A stretch of 41,010 nt of DNA, from NCBI GenBank assembly GCA_020025635.1, contig JAHHRU010000017.1, positions 1-41,010 on the forward strand, given 5' to 3'. Position numbers and translations under genes: made by a program. Below, one piece after another: positions 30,669-38,395 of the stretch. Source of the DNA: Allofournierella sp. (GTDB taxonomy: Bacteria; Bacillota; Clostridia; Oscillospirales; Ruminococcaceae). The first letter of the stretch is position 1. The number at the start of each line of letters is the position of its first letter. Under the pieces are notes generated by a model that saw nothing but the letters and a program-made list of their open reading frames with translations, did no database searches and was not told the origin of the DNA.

Positions 30669-30929
30669 ACACAAATAAACACAAAAACCGGCCCCGGTCA
30701 GGCTGTCGAAAAAGCTCGACAGCCTCTGAAGGACACCGGGCGCACATTTTGCGCACAGCGCAAAACAGGGCCTTTTTTCTGTCAGGGTGTTCTCATTCCC
30801 GGTACATGCCCGTGAATGAGAACGTATTTTATTGCATCCGTATTTCCGAATTGGGGTTTATCTACAAGCAGACCGGCCCCGGTATGATTTTCATACCGGG
30901 GCCGGTCTTTTTTATGAAACTTGAAAAGC
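30669..30929. other. Intergenic cluster of perfect inverted repeats
   Basis: Between converging genes. Four perfect hairpins follow one another: GGCTGTCGA/TCGACAGCC (30701-30724), TTTTGCGC/GCGCAAAA (30747-30765), GTTCTCATTC/GAATGAGAAC (30789-30823) and a 16-bp repeat (30871-30907). An outer GGCCC/GGGCC pair (30690-30694 and 30768-30772) followed by TTTTTT encloses the first two, forming a branched terminator for ytvI. No reading frame with a ribosome site was seen. Confidence 0.7.
30871..30913. terminator. Strong bidirectional terminator between ytvI and mtnN
   Basis: Perfect 16-bp arms GACCGGCCCCGGTATG and CATACCGGGGCCGGTC with a 5-base loop, followed by six T residues on the plus strand. 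Confidence 0.85.
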
Positions 30930-31616
30930 TCAGCCCAGCCGGGCCAGCATATCGGCCACAATGGCGGTGGCGGTTTTCACATACTCGGTGATGCTGAACT
31001 TTTTCACCACCAGCACCTCACGGCCGTCCTCGTCCGCATTGTCGCTCATGGCCCGCAGGATCACGCAGGGCACGCCGTTCCTGGCGGCAATCTGGCTCAC
31101 AGCGGCGCCTTCCATCTCCACGCAGTCCGGCTCCACCAGGGCCTGGATGGCGTTCTTGGTTTCGGAATCGCCCACGAACCTGTCGCCGGTGGCGATGCGG
31201 CCCACCAGATAGGTCACATCCTGTGCCTGGCAGGCCTCCATGGCGGCCCCGATCAGCTCCGGGTCGCCGTAGTAGGTGCTGGTGAAGGGGGCGCTCTGGG
31301 CGATCATGTCGTTTTCCGCATCATGATACACCACCTCGGCACCGATCACCACATCACCGATGCCGATCTCCCGGCTCATGTTGCCGGCAATGCCGGAAAA
31401 GATGATGCGGTCAGCGCCGTATTTGGTGATGAGCACCTGGGTGGTGGCGGCGGCGTTGGCCTTGCCCATGCCGGCGCAGCAAACCACCAGCTGCTTTTCA
31501 CCCAGACGGCCCAGGTGGTATTCCACCCCGGCGTAGGTTTCCACGGTCACATCGGCCAGCATGGCACACAGCTGGTCCACTTCGTCGGGCATTGCGCCCA
31601 TAATGCCATAGATCAT
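30930..31616 (-). CDS. mtnN: 5'-methylthioadenosine/S-adenosylhomocysteine nucleosidase
   Basis: 228 residues, as usual for MTAN/Pfs. It splits methylthioadenosine and S-adenosylhomocysteine (and 5'-deoxyadenosine, the by-product of radical SAM enzymes such as NrdG) to free adenine. E12 in MGAMPDEV is the expected water-activating Glu. FSGIAGNMS, EMEGAA and the catalytic-Asp motif MSDNAD are all present. GGAGGAAAA precedes the ATG. It follows ychF by 15 bases on the same strand and is probably cotranscribed. Confidence 0.95.
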   Translation of the reverse strand: MIYGIMGAMPDEVDQLCAMLADVTVETYAGVEYHLGRLGEKQLVVCCAGMGKANAAATTQVLITKYGADRIIFSGIAGNMSREIGIGDVVIGAEVVYHDAENDMIAQSAPFTSTYYGDPELIGAAMEACQAQDVTYLVGRIATGDRFVGDSETKNAIQALVEPDCVEMEGAAVSQIAARNGVPCVILRAMSDNADEDGREVLVVKKFSITEYVKTATAIVADMLARLG

Positions 31617-31631
31617 TTGTTTTCCTCCTGC

Positions 31632-32744
31632 TTATACGTTGAACAGGAACTCGATGATGTCGCCGTCCTGCACCACATATTCCTTGCCCTCGGTGTGCTG
31701 AAGGCCCTTGGCCTTCACGTTGGCCACGCTGAAATCGTTTGCGGCGAAATCATCGTAATGCACAACGCTTGCCCGGATGAAGCCCCGCTCGAAGTCGGAA
31801 TGGATCTTGCCGGCAGCCTGCGGGGCTTTGGTGCCCCGGCGGATGGTCCAGGCACGGCATTCCTTTTTGCCGTCGGTCAAAAAGCTGATGAGGCCCAGCA
31901 GATGGTAGCTGGCCTTGATGAGGTTGTCAAGGCCGGTGGCCTCGATGCCCATCTCGTGCAGGAATTCCTTTTTCTCCTCGGGGGTGTAATCGGCAATGTC
32001 CTCTTCGGTTTTTGCGCAGATGGGGATGCACTCGGCACCCTCCCGGGCGGCCAGCTCCTTCACGGTCTGATAGTGCTGGTTGTTTTCCATGCCGTCCATC
32101 AGATCGTCCTCACTCATGTTGGCGGCGTAGATCACCGGCTTTGCGGTGAGCAGGCCCATCTCCTTCATCTGGAGCATCTGGTCCTCATCGTCCTCGTCGA
32201 ATTCAAAGCTGCGGGCGTTTTTGCCCTCGCCCAGGTGTGCGGCCAGAGCTTCCAGCCAGGCGGCGCTGGCACCGGCCTTTTTGTCGCCGGTCTTTGCGGC
32301 CTTGGCGAACTTTGCGGCCCGGTTGGAAACCACTTCCAGGTCGGAAAGGATCAGCTCGGTGTCGATGGTCTCAATGTCCCGGATGGGGTCCACAGCGCCT
32401 TCCACATGAACGATGTCGGTGCCGTCAAAGCAGCGCACAACGTGCACGATGGCATCGCACTCCCGGATGTTGCCCAAAAACTTGTTGCCCAGGCCCTCGC
32501 CCTTGGAGGCACCCTTCACAAGGCCCGCAATGTCCACGAATTCCACAATGGCGGGGGTCTTTTTGTTGGTTTCCCAGATCTCGGCCAGCTTGTCCAGCCG
32601 GGCATCCGGCACGGCAACGATGCCGGTGTTGGGGTCGATGGTGCAGAAGGGATAGTTTGCCGCGGCAGCGTTTTTGGTGCTGGTGATGGCATTGAACAGG
32701 GTGCTCTTGCCCACGTTGGGCAGGCCCACGATACCTAATTTCAT
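31632..32744 (-). CDS. ychF: YchF/Obg-like universally conserved P-loop ATPase
   Basis: 370 residues. G1 motif GLPNVGKST (7-15); G3 motif DIAGLVKGASKGEGLGNKFL; the G4 position reads NMSE instead of NKxD, the change that makes YchF bind ATP in preference to GTP. A helical insertion and a C-terminal TGS-like domain (IHSDFERGFIRASVVHYDD) follow. It binds ribosomes and is linked to stress and translation control. Own promoter upstream; mtnN lies in the same operon. Confidence 0.96.
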   Translation of the reverse strand: MKLGIVGLPNVGKSTLFNAITSTKNAAAANYPFCTIDPNTGIVAVPDARLDKLAEIWETNKKTPAIVEFVDIAGLVKGASKGEGLGNKFLGNIRECDAIVHVVRCFDGTDIVHVEGAVDPIRDIETIDTELILSDLEVVSNRAAKFAKAAKTGDKKAGASAAWLEALAAHLGEGKNARSFEFDEDDEDQMLQMKEMGLLTAKPVIYAANMSEDDLMDGMENNQHYQTVKELAAREGAECIPICAKTEEDIADYTPEEKKEFLHEMGIEATGLDNLIKASYHLLGLISFLTDGKKECRAWTIRRGTKAPQAAGKIHSDFERGFIRASVVHYDDFAANDFSVANVKAKGLQHTEGKEYVVQDGDIIEFLFNV

Positions 32745-32878
32745 AATTCCTGATATCTCCTTTGTTTTCAGCGGTTTAGAGGGGGTCGGCGCGGCGTGCT
32801 GTACCGCTTTTGACCGGCTCCAAACAAAATAATGGCCTGATTGCTGGGCACAGGACCGTTTTGCTTTTTATCCATACC

Positions 32879-32907
32879 ATTATAGCTTATCCCATGCGGC
32901 AAGGCAA
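32879..32907 (-). promoter_or_regulatory. Promoter of ychF-mtnN
   Basis: On the minus strand TTGCCT (32902-32907), exactly 17 bp, then perfect TATAAT (32879-32884). The leader to the ychF start is about 130 bases and has no gene. Confidence 0.68.
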
Positions 32908-32959
32908 GAAAACAGGCCCAAAAAGGCACAGTTGTTCTTTTTTTAGCCACAATTATGCG

Positions 32960-32965
32960 CTATAA
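32960..32965 (+). promoter_or_regulatory. -10 element for the two-component operon
   Basis: Perfect TATAAT 77 bases before the response regulator start. A clear -35 is missing, which would fit a promoter needing an activator. Confidence 0.45.
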
Positions 32966-33042
32966 TGAAAATATGTGATAAAAAACAAAGGGCAGCCCTT
33001 TGGGGCACCGCCCATTTTGAATGAAAAAAGGAGTGCCCGTTT

Positions 33043-33744
33043 ATGGCCAGTGAAAAGATCCTGATCGTGGACGATGATCAGAACATCTGCGAGCTTCTGC
33101 GGCTCTACATTTCCAAGGAAGGCTACACCACCTTCCTTGCGTATGACGGCGAAGAGGCCCTTGCATCCTTTGAGGAAAACAAGCCCGACCTTGTCCTTCT
33201 GGACATCATGATGCCCAAGATGGACGGCTGGGAGGTCTGCCGCCGGATGCGGCTGACGAGCCGTGTGCCCATCATCATGCTCACCGCAAAGGGCGAAACC
33301 TTCGACAAGGTGCTGGGCCTTGAGCTTGGGGCGGATGATTATGTGGTGAAGCCCTTTGACGCAAAAGAGGTGGTGGCCCGCATCAAGGCGGTGCTGCGCC
33401 GCTGCGGGGCAGAGCCGGACAAGGAAGAAGAGCAGCAGACCGGCGCCATCGAGTACGAAAACCTTTCGCTGGATATGTCCCGCTATGAGCTCAAGGTGAA
33501 GGGCAAGGTGGTGGAGGCTCCCCCCAAGGAGCTGGAGCTGCTGGCCTATCTTGCCGGCCGGCCCAACCGGGTGTTCACCCGCAACCAGCTGCTGGACGAT
33601 GTGTGGGGTTTTGATTATTTCGGCGATTCCCGCACCATTGACGTGCACATCAAGCGCCTGCGTGAAAAGCTGGAAGGTGCCAGCGAGCAGTGGAGCCTCA
33701 AGACCGTGTGGGGCGTAGGCTACAAATTCGAGGTAAAGGACTGA
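33043..33744 (+). CDS. OmpR/PhoB family response regulator
   Basis: 233 residues. Receiver domain (about 4-118): acidic D10-D12, phospho-acceptor D54 in VLLDIMMP, the Thr and Lys of MLTAKG and VVKPFD. A winged-helix output domain (about 138-230) has PPKELELLAYLAGRPNRVF and RTIDVHIKRLREKLE. The sensor kinase gene starts 7 bases after its stop, so both are one operon. AAAGGAG precedes the ATG. Closest in style to PhoP/ResD-type regulators of Firmicutes; the regulon is not deducible. Confidence 0.93.
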   Translation: MASEKILIVDDDQNICELLRLYISKEGYTTFLAYDGEEALASFEENKPDLVLLDIMMPKMDGWEVCRRMRLTSRVPIIMLTAKGETFDKVLGLELGADDYVVKPFDAKEVVARIKAVLRRCGAEPDKEEEQQTGAIEYENLSLDMSRYELKVKGKVVEAPPKELELLAYLAGRPNRVFTRNQLLDDVWGFDYFGDSRTIDVHIKRLREKLEGASEQWSLKTVWGVGYKFEVKD

Positions 33745-33750
33745 TCGGTC

Positions 33751-35190
33751 ATGCGCAAAAGCATCAGCTCGATGTATTTTTCCACCACGGCGGCCCTGCT
33801 GGTGGCCAGCACCGCTGTGCTGTGTGTGATTCAGATGTATCTGGTCATCGGCTATTTCAAAAGCGACAAGCATGAGGCCCTCAACGACGTGATGAACATT
33901 GCCGAGGCCCAGGTCAAGCGGGACCCGGAGCTGTGGTCGGCCATTGTGGAGCACCCGGCCCTTGCCAGGACCGTGCAGGAAAACATGGCCCTGATCAGCG
34001 AGACCAGCAGCACCACCATTTTCATCACCGATATGAACGGCCGGATCATGCTCTGCTCGGACGGGGCCTCCTGCCCCAATCACGGCAAGACCCTGCCCAG
34101 GCGGGCCCTTGCCAAGGCCGCCGAAGAGGATGAGTTTTTTGAAACCGGAGATCTGGACGGCCTGCTGAAAAACCGCTGCTACACGGTGGGGCGGCTTGTG
34201 AAAACAGAGGGCCGGCCGCTGGGTTATGTGTTTGCCCTTGCCAGCGCCGAAAGCATGAAGGTGTTCGTGAGCGATATGTTCTCAAGCTTCATCCTGGCGG
34301 CCGGGCTCATGCTGCTGGCCTCCAGCATTTTTGCCATCTTCTTCACCAACCGGCTCACCACCCCTCTGCGCCGCATTTCCGAGGCCGCCCGCCGGTTCGG
34401 CAGCGGCGATTTCAGCGTGCGGGTGCCGGTGGACGCAGACGATGAGGTGAGCCAGCTGGCGGTGACCTTTAACACCATGGCCCGCAATCTGGAAACCATC
34501 GATTCCTCCCGGGCCAGCTTTATGGGCAATATCGCCCACGAGCTGCGCACCCCCATGACCAGCATCAAGGGCTTCATTGACGGCATGCTGGACGGCACCA
34601 TCCCGGACGATATGCGGGAGCATTATCTGGGCCTTGTGAGCCGTGAGGTGGGCAGGCTCACAAGGCTGATCCAGAACATGCTGGATATTTCCAAGCTGGA
34701 AGCGGGCGAATACCGGGTGAACGCCCAGGTCTATGATGTGTGGGACAGCGTGATGTCGGTGGCGTTCAGCGCCGAGCAGCGCATTGAGGACCATCACATC
34801 CAGATCGAGGGCCTGAACCCGAAGCGTATCAACGTGTATGCCGACCAGGACCTGGTGTATCAGGTGGTCTACAACATCCTGGACAATGCCATCAAGTTCA
34901 CGCCCGACGGCGGCACCATCAAATTCGGGGTGCAGAAATCCGGCGGGTTTGCAACCATCTCCATCCGAAACACCGGCGAAGGCATCGCAAAGGATGCTTT
35001 GCCCTTTGTGTTTGAACGGTTCTACAAGGAAGACCGCAGCCGGGGCCTCAACGCCAAGGGCTCCGGCCTGGGGCTGCACATCTGCAAGGTGCTGGTGGGC
35101 CTTTCCGGCGGCAAGATCTGGGCCGAAAGCGAGGAGGGCCAGTGGTGCCAGTTCAGCTTCACCCTGCCCTGTGACGGGCCCGGCCGATGA
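33751..35190 (+). CDS. Membrane sensor histidine kinase
   Basis: 479 residues. First membrane segment about 12-34, an extracytoplasmic sensor of about 135 residues (37-172), second segment about 176-198, HAMP (about 200-250), HisKA with H263 in IAHELRTPMTS, and an HATPase domain with N box ILDNAIKF, RFYKEDRS and GSGLGLHICK. The sensor holds three cysteines (C102, C108 and C143), two of them in LCSDGASC, which might bind metal or form a disulfide; this is a guess. It phosphorylates the regulator encoded just upstream. Confidence 0.93.
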   Translation: MRKSISSMYFSTTAALLVASTAVLCVIQMYLVIGYFKSDKHEALNDVMNIAEAQVKRDPELWSAIVEHPALARTVQENMALISETSSTTIFITDMNGRIMLCSDGASCPNHGKTLPRRALAKAAEEDEFFETGDLDGLLKNRCYTVGRLVKTEGRPLGYVFALASAESMKVFVSDMFSSFILAAGLMLLASSIFAIFFTNRLTTPLRRISEAARRFGSGDFSVRVPVDADDEVSQLAVTFNTMARNLETIDSSRASFMGNIAHELRTPMTSIKGFIDGMLDGTIPDDMREHYLGLVSREVGRLTRLIQNMLDISKLEAGEYRVNAQVYDVWDSVMSVAFSAEQRIEDHHIQIEGLNPKRINVYADQDLVYQVVYNILDNAIKFTPDGGTIKFGVQKSGGFATISIRNTGEGIAKDALPFVFERFYKEDRSRGLNAKGSGLGLHICKVLVGLSGGKIWAESEEGQWCQFSFTLPCDGPGR

Positions 35191-35244
35191 TCGAAGCCGT
35201 GGGGCTTTTTTGAAAAATGCCTGCGTTTTTTGCAAAAGACATCC

Positions 35245-35274
35245 CAGCCGGGCTGCTGCCCGGCTGTTTTTTTG
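35245..35274 (+). terminator. Intrinsic terminator after the kinase gene
   Basis: CAGCCGGGC pairs with GCCCGGCTG around CTGCT-like loop bases, then seven T residues. Confidence 0.85.
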
Positions 35275-35305
35275 TGCAAAAACAGTGAAATTAACATTTG
35301 TTTAT

Positions 35306-35339
35306 TTGCTTTTTGCCCGGTTGTGGGATAGAATAGAAT
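35306..35339 (+). promoter_or_regulatory. Promoter of rpe
   Basis: TTGCTT at 35306-35311, 17 bp, TAGAAT at 35329-35334, repeated at 35334-35339. Confidence 0.58.
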
Positions 35340-35372
35340 ATGTATAACTATGTAACAAGGGGGAACCCATTT

Positions 35373-36023
35373 ATGATCCAGTTGAGCCCTTCCATCCTGG
35401 CGGCGGATTTTGCCCGCCTGGGTGAGCACTGCGCACAGGCCCTTGCGGCGGGTGCGGATATGCTGCATTTTGACGTGATGGACGGCCATTTCGTGCCCAA
35501 CATCAGTTTCGGCGCCCCGGTGCTCAAGAGCCTTTCCAAGGCCCTGCCCGACGCTTTTTATGACGTGCACCTCATGATCTCGGACCCGCTGACCTACGCA
35601 AAGGATTTTGCAAATGCGGGTGCCGGCTGCATCACCTTCCACCTGGAATGTGACAGTGATGTGCAGGAAACCATCGATGCCATCAAGGCGCTGGGCTGCA
35701 AGGCGGGCATTTCCATCAAGCCCGCCACCCCGGTGGAGGCGGTGCTGCCGTACCTTGACCAGCTGGATCTGGTTTTGGTCATGAGCGTGGAGCCCGGCTT
35801 CGGCGGGCAGAAGTTCATGCCCTCGGCCCTGGATAAGCTTCGGGCCCTGTCGGCAGAGTGCCGCAGCCGGGGGCTTTCTCCCTGGCTGGAAGTGGATGGC
35901 GGTGTGGATGATACCACTGCCCCCGCCTGTGCCCAGGCAGGTGCAAACCTGCTGGTGGCAGGCAGTGCGGTGTTCGGAAAGACCGATGTGGCCGGCGCGG
36001 TGGCCCGTCTCAAGGCCCTGTAA
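35373..36023 (+). CDS. rpe: Ribulose-phosphate 3-epimerase
   Basis: 216 residues. Interconverts ribulose 5-phosphate and xylulose 5-phosphate in the pentose phosphate pathway. The (beta/alpha)8 signatures are complete: LSPSILAADFARLGE, HFDVMDGHFVPNISFG (metal-binding His and Asp), DVHLMI, MSVEPGFGGQKF, EVDGGV and AGSAVFG. The start at 35373 has AAGGGGG upstream; the ATG at 35340 lies at the expected transcription start. Interestingly it is followed, 75 bases later and without a clear promoter, by the Rnf-like genes, so it may share their transcript. Confidence 0.96.
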   Translation: MIQLSPSILAADFARLGEHCAQALAAGADMLHFDVMDGHFVPNISFGAPVLKSLSKALPDAFYDVHLMISDPLTYAKDFANAGAGCITFHLECDSDVQETIDAIKALGCKAGISIKPATPVEAVLPYLDQLDLVLVMSVEPGFGGQKFMPSALDKLRALSAECRSRGLSPWLEVDGGVDDTTAPACAQAGANLLVAGSAVFGKTDVAGAVARLKAL

Positions 36024-36098
36024 CCGCGCTTTGCCGCCCTTTTGAGCGGTGCCCGCCGGGGGCAGGGGCCCCAAAGCGCGCGGGCAGGAAAGGATATC

Positions 36099-37103
36099 AT
36101 GAGCCAGAAAACCACGAAACCGGCCCTGTTGTATGACGATCAGGGCACCTATGCAGATTATTTGTTCATGTGCCTGCCTTTGGCGGCCATGGCCTGCTGC
36201 TTTTACGGGCTGCGGGTAGCGGTCCTGTGCGGCGTGGCTTTCCTCACGGCGAACCTGTGCGACCGGCTGGTTGCCAAGATGCGCCGGGTGGAGTATGTGA
36301 AAAACGAGTGGAGCAGTGAGGCCTTTGCCCTGATGCTGGCCCTGCTGATGCCGGCCACCGTCAGCTATTATGTGCTGATCGTGGGTGTTTTGACAGCGGT
36401 GCTGCTGGGCAAAGAGGCCTTTGGCGGCTACGGAGCCTATCCCTTCCATCCGGTGGCGGTGGGCTATGTGGTCACGGCTGTTTCCTGGCCCGGCCAGATG
36501 TTCAGCTATCCCCGGCCGGACCTGTTCCGGGGGCTGCCGCTGGGCTCCACCGCCGGGGTCATCCTGGAAGAAAGCCCGGCCCACATCCTGAAATCCGGGG
36601 GTCTGCCCAACATCAACCTGATGGATATGCTGCTGGGCAACTATGCGGGCCCCATGGGCTCCACCATGCTGCTGGTGATTTTTGCCTGTGCATTGTTCCT
36701 TCTGCACCGCCGGCGCATCGGCGTGATGGCGCCGCTGGTGTTTATGGGCACCTGCTTTGTGGTGGCCTTCTGCTTCCCCCGCCTGGCAGAGCTTGCGTTC
36801 ACCGCACCCTGGCATCATGCGGCAGAGCGGCTTTCCGCCGCCCGGTATGAGCTGAGCAGTGGCGCCACCTTCTATGCGGCCGTGTTTTTGATAAACGACC
36901 CGGTCACCATGCCCAAAAACAAGATCAGCCGGGCCGTGTATGCGGCGGGCCTCGGCCTGATGGCCACCATGTTCCGCTATTTCGGCGCGTTCGAGGCCGG
37001 TGCATGCTTTGCTTTGCTGATCATGAACTCGCTCTCCGGCTGGCTGGACCGTGCGGTGCAGTCGGCAGTGTACAGAAAGGGGGTCGTGCGCCGTGAAGCA
37101 TGA
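36099..37103 (+). CDS. rnfD: RnfD/NqrB-like membrane subunit, degenerate FMN site
   Basis: 334 residues with about nine to ten membrane segments. The family match is clear in AYPFHPVAVGYVV, the FRGLPLGST region and FLINDPVTMPKN (263-272, normally FFMATDPVTSP). RnfD and NqrB carry covalent FMN on the Thr of an S-G-A-T motif; at the aligned place this protein reads STAG (150-153), so the acceptor Thr seems to be Gly. An SGAT at 254-257 belongs to a different helix. AGGAAAGG precedes the ATG. The next gene overlaps by 11 bases. rnfC and rnfG, expected before and after, are absent. Likely not an ordinary electron-transfer subunit. Confidence 0.85.
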   Translation: MSQKTTKPALLYDDQGTYADYLFMCLPLAAMACCFYGLRVAVLCGVAFLTANLCDRLVAKMRRVEYVKNEWSSEAFALMLALLMPATVSYYVLIVGVLTAVLLGKEAFGGYGAYPFHPVAVGYVVTAVSWPGQMFSYPRPDLFRGLPLGSTAGVILEESPAHILKSGGLPNINLMDMLLGNYAGPMGSTMLLVIFACALFLLHRRRIGVMAPLVFMGTCFVVAFCFPRLAELAFTAPWHHAAERLSAARYELSSGATFYAAVFLINDPVTMPKNKISRAVYAAGLGLMATMFRYFGAFEAGACFALLIMNSLSGWLDRAVQSAVYRKGVVRREA

Positions 37104-37749
37104 GAAGGCGGTTTGGCTTTCCCAGAATATGGACCGTGTTGCCCGCCGCGACCGTGTCTTTTTGAATAACCCGGTGGTCATGCAGGGCATGGGCCTTGCG
37201 CCGCTGGTGGTGGCCGCCACAAGCGGCCGGAACGCGCTGATGCTGAGCCTGGCAGTGCTCATCATGCTCACCCCCACCCGTGTGGCGGCATCTTTGCTCA
37301 CCCGGGTGTCATTTTCCCGGTTCCGGGCGCTGAGCTACTGCCTGTGCAGCTCGGCTTTCTACATTGCGGCCTATTTTGCGCTGCGCGCGGTGTTCGGCAC
37401 CGAGATGCTCCAGCTGGGCATTTTCCTGCCGGTGCTGGTGGTGGAGCCGCTCATCATCAAACGCTATGAACGGCCCCGGGGCGAAAAGGTATCGGTGGCG
37501 TTCAAAAAGGGTATGCGCATCACAGCCGGCTACGTTCTGGTGCTGATGCTCATCGGCTGCCTGCGTGAGCTGCTCTCGCAGGGCACCCTGATGGGCAGCC
37601 GGATCTATTCGGTGGATTTCCCCCTGCTGCCCATGGCGGCCCTGCCGGCCGGCGGCTTCATCCTGGTGGGCATCCTCTGCGCTGTCTGGCGCAGTGCGGT
37701 GAATGCCTATAAAAAACATGTGAATATGGAGGCGAAGCGCGGCGTATGA
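37093..37749 (+). CDS. rnfE: RnfE/NqrD-like membrane subunit lacking both iron-sulfur cysteines
   Basis: 218 residues, about six membrane segments. FLNNPVVMQGMGLAP aligns with the RnfE start NNP-x3-Q-x-LGLCP, but the Cys is Ala36. GIFLPVLVVEPLII aligns with IFIPLIVTNCI, but the Cys is Pro119. GCLRELLSQGTLMG and FPLLPMAALPAGGFI are well kept. In Rnf/Nqr these cysteines, with two in the RnfA/NqrE partner, hold a [2Fe-2S] cluster inside the membrane. The start is GTG 37093 with AAGGGGG at 37077-37083, overlapping rnfD-like. The stop overlaps the next start (ATGA). Confidence 0.87.
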   Translation: MKHEKAVWLSQNMDRVARRDRVFLNNPVVMQGMGLAPLVVAATSGRNALMLSLAVLIMLTPTRVAASLLTRVSFSRFRALSYCLCSSAFYIAAYFALRAVFGTEMLQLGIFLPVLVVEPLIIKRYERPRGEKVSVAFKKGMRITAGYVLVLMLIGCLRELLSQGTLMGSRIYSVDFPLLPMAALPAGGFILVGILCAVWRSAVNAYKKHVNMEAKRGV

Positions 37750-38363
37750 GTGAAGTGGTGAAGGCCTGTGGTGTCTTTTTTATCTACGCCGTGGCAGGCG
37801 TGTTTGCGCAAAACGCCGTGTTCAGCCGCGCACTGGGTGTTTCCCGGCTGGTAAAGCTGGTGGATGACCCGGCGGTGGATACCTTTGTATTCGGCGGCCT
37901 GTTGTGCCTGGTGCAGCTGTTTGCGGCCCCCATGGCCTATTTTGCGAACCTGAAACTGCGTGTGTTCAAACACTGGGCGGCTTTTCGGCCGATGGTGTTT
38001 GTGCTGTGCAGCATGGCGGCCTTTTTGCTGGTGCTGTTTTTGACCCTCGGCGTTTTCCGTGACCAGAACAGCAAGGCAAAGGCCATCATTTCGGTTCTGC
38101 CCATGGCCACCTTCAATTCGGCAGTGATGGGCACATTGCTGCTTTCGTCCATCCAGAGCTTCAGCCTTTTGCAGGCCATGAGCTTTGCGCTGGGCAGCGG
38201 CGTGGGCTATGTGCTGGCGGTGGCGGTGGTCACCGAAGGGCAGCGCAAGCTGCGCAGCCGCGCGGTGCCGGCAGCCTTCAAGGGCCTGCCCATCACCCTT
38301 TTGTATATCGGTATCCTGTCGCTGGCGATCTATGGCTTCATCGGCCACAGACCCACCATCTGA
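37746..38363 (+). CDS. rnfA: RnfA/NqrE-like membrane subunit lacking both iron-sulfur cysteines
   Basis: 205 residues, about six membrane segments. The second half aligns over its length with RnfA: LPMATFNSAVMG matches LPLITTNCAVLG, and VPAAFKGLPITL matches VPAPFRGNAIAL. The cysteine is Ser125. The first cluster motif GLCP is GVSR (31-34), again without Cys. So both ligands from this subunit are gone, as in the RnfE-like partner. The start overlaps the upstream stop (ATGA), a strong sign that the two are made as a pair. The order D-E-A agrees with Rnf operons, minus rnfG between D and E and rnfB after A. Confidence 0.86.
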   Translation: MSEVVKACGVFFIYAVAGVFAQNAVFSRALGVSRLVKLVDDPAVDTFVFGGLLCLVQLFAAPMAYFANLKLRVFKHWAAFRPMVFVLCSMAAFLLVLFLTLGVFRDQNSKAKAIISVLPMATFNSAVMGTLLLSSIQSFSLLQAMSFALGSGVGYVLAVAVVTEGQRKLRSRAVPAAFKGLPITLLYIGILSLAIYGFIGHRPTI

Positions 38364-38395
38364 CCGAAACAGACAAGAAAGGAGGCATCCGTTTT

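Noticed and set aside
30789..30823. 10-bp inverted repeat as transposon ends or an attachment site
   Set aside because: Arms are only 15 bases apart and nothing lies between; a hairpin is the simpler reading.
36853..36872. SGAT at residues 254-257 of the RnfD-like protein as the FMN site
   Set aside because: It precedes the conserved DPVT motif near the C-terminus, a different helix from the flavinylation site, which aligns with STAG at 150-153.
35022..37301. 759-codon minus-strand frame across the kinase end, rpe and the D-like gene
   Set aside because: It crosses three well-supported plus-strand genes and a terminator, and the protein is His/Gly/Gln-rich without motifs.
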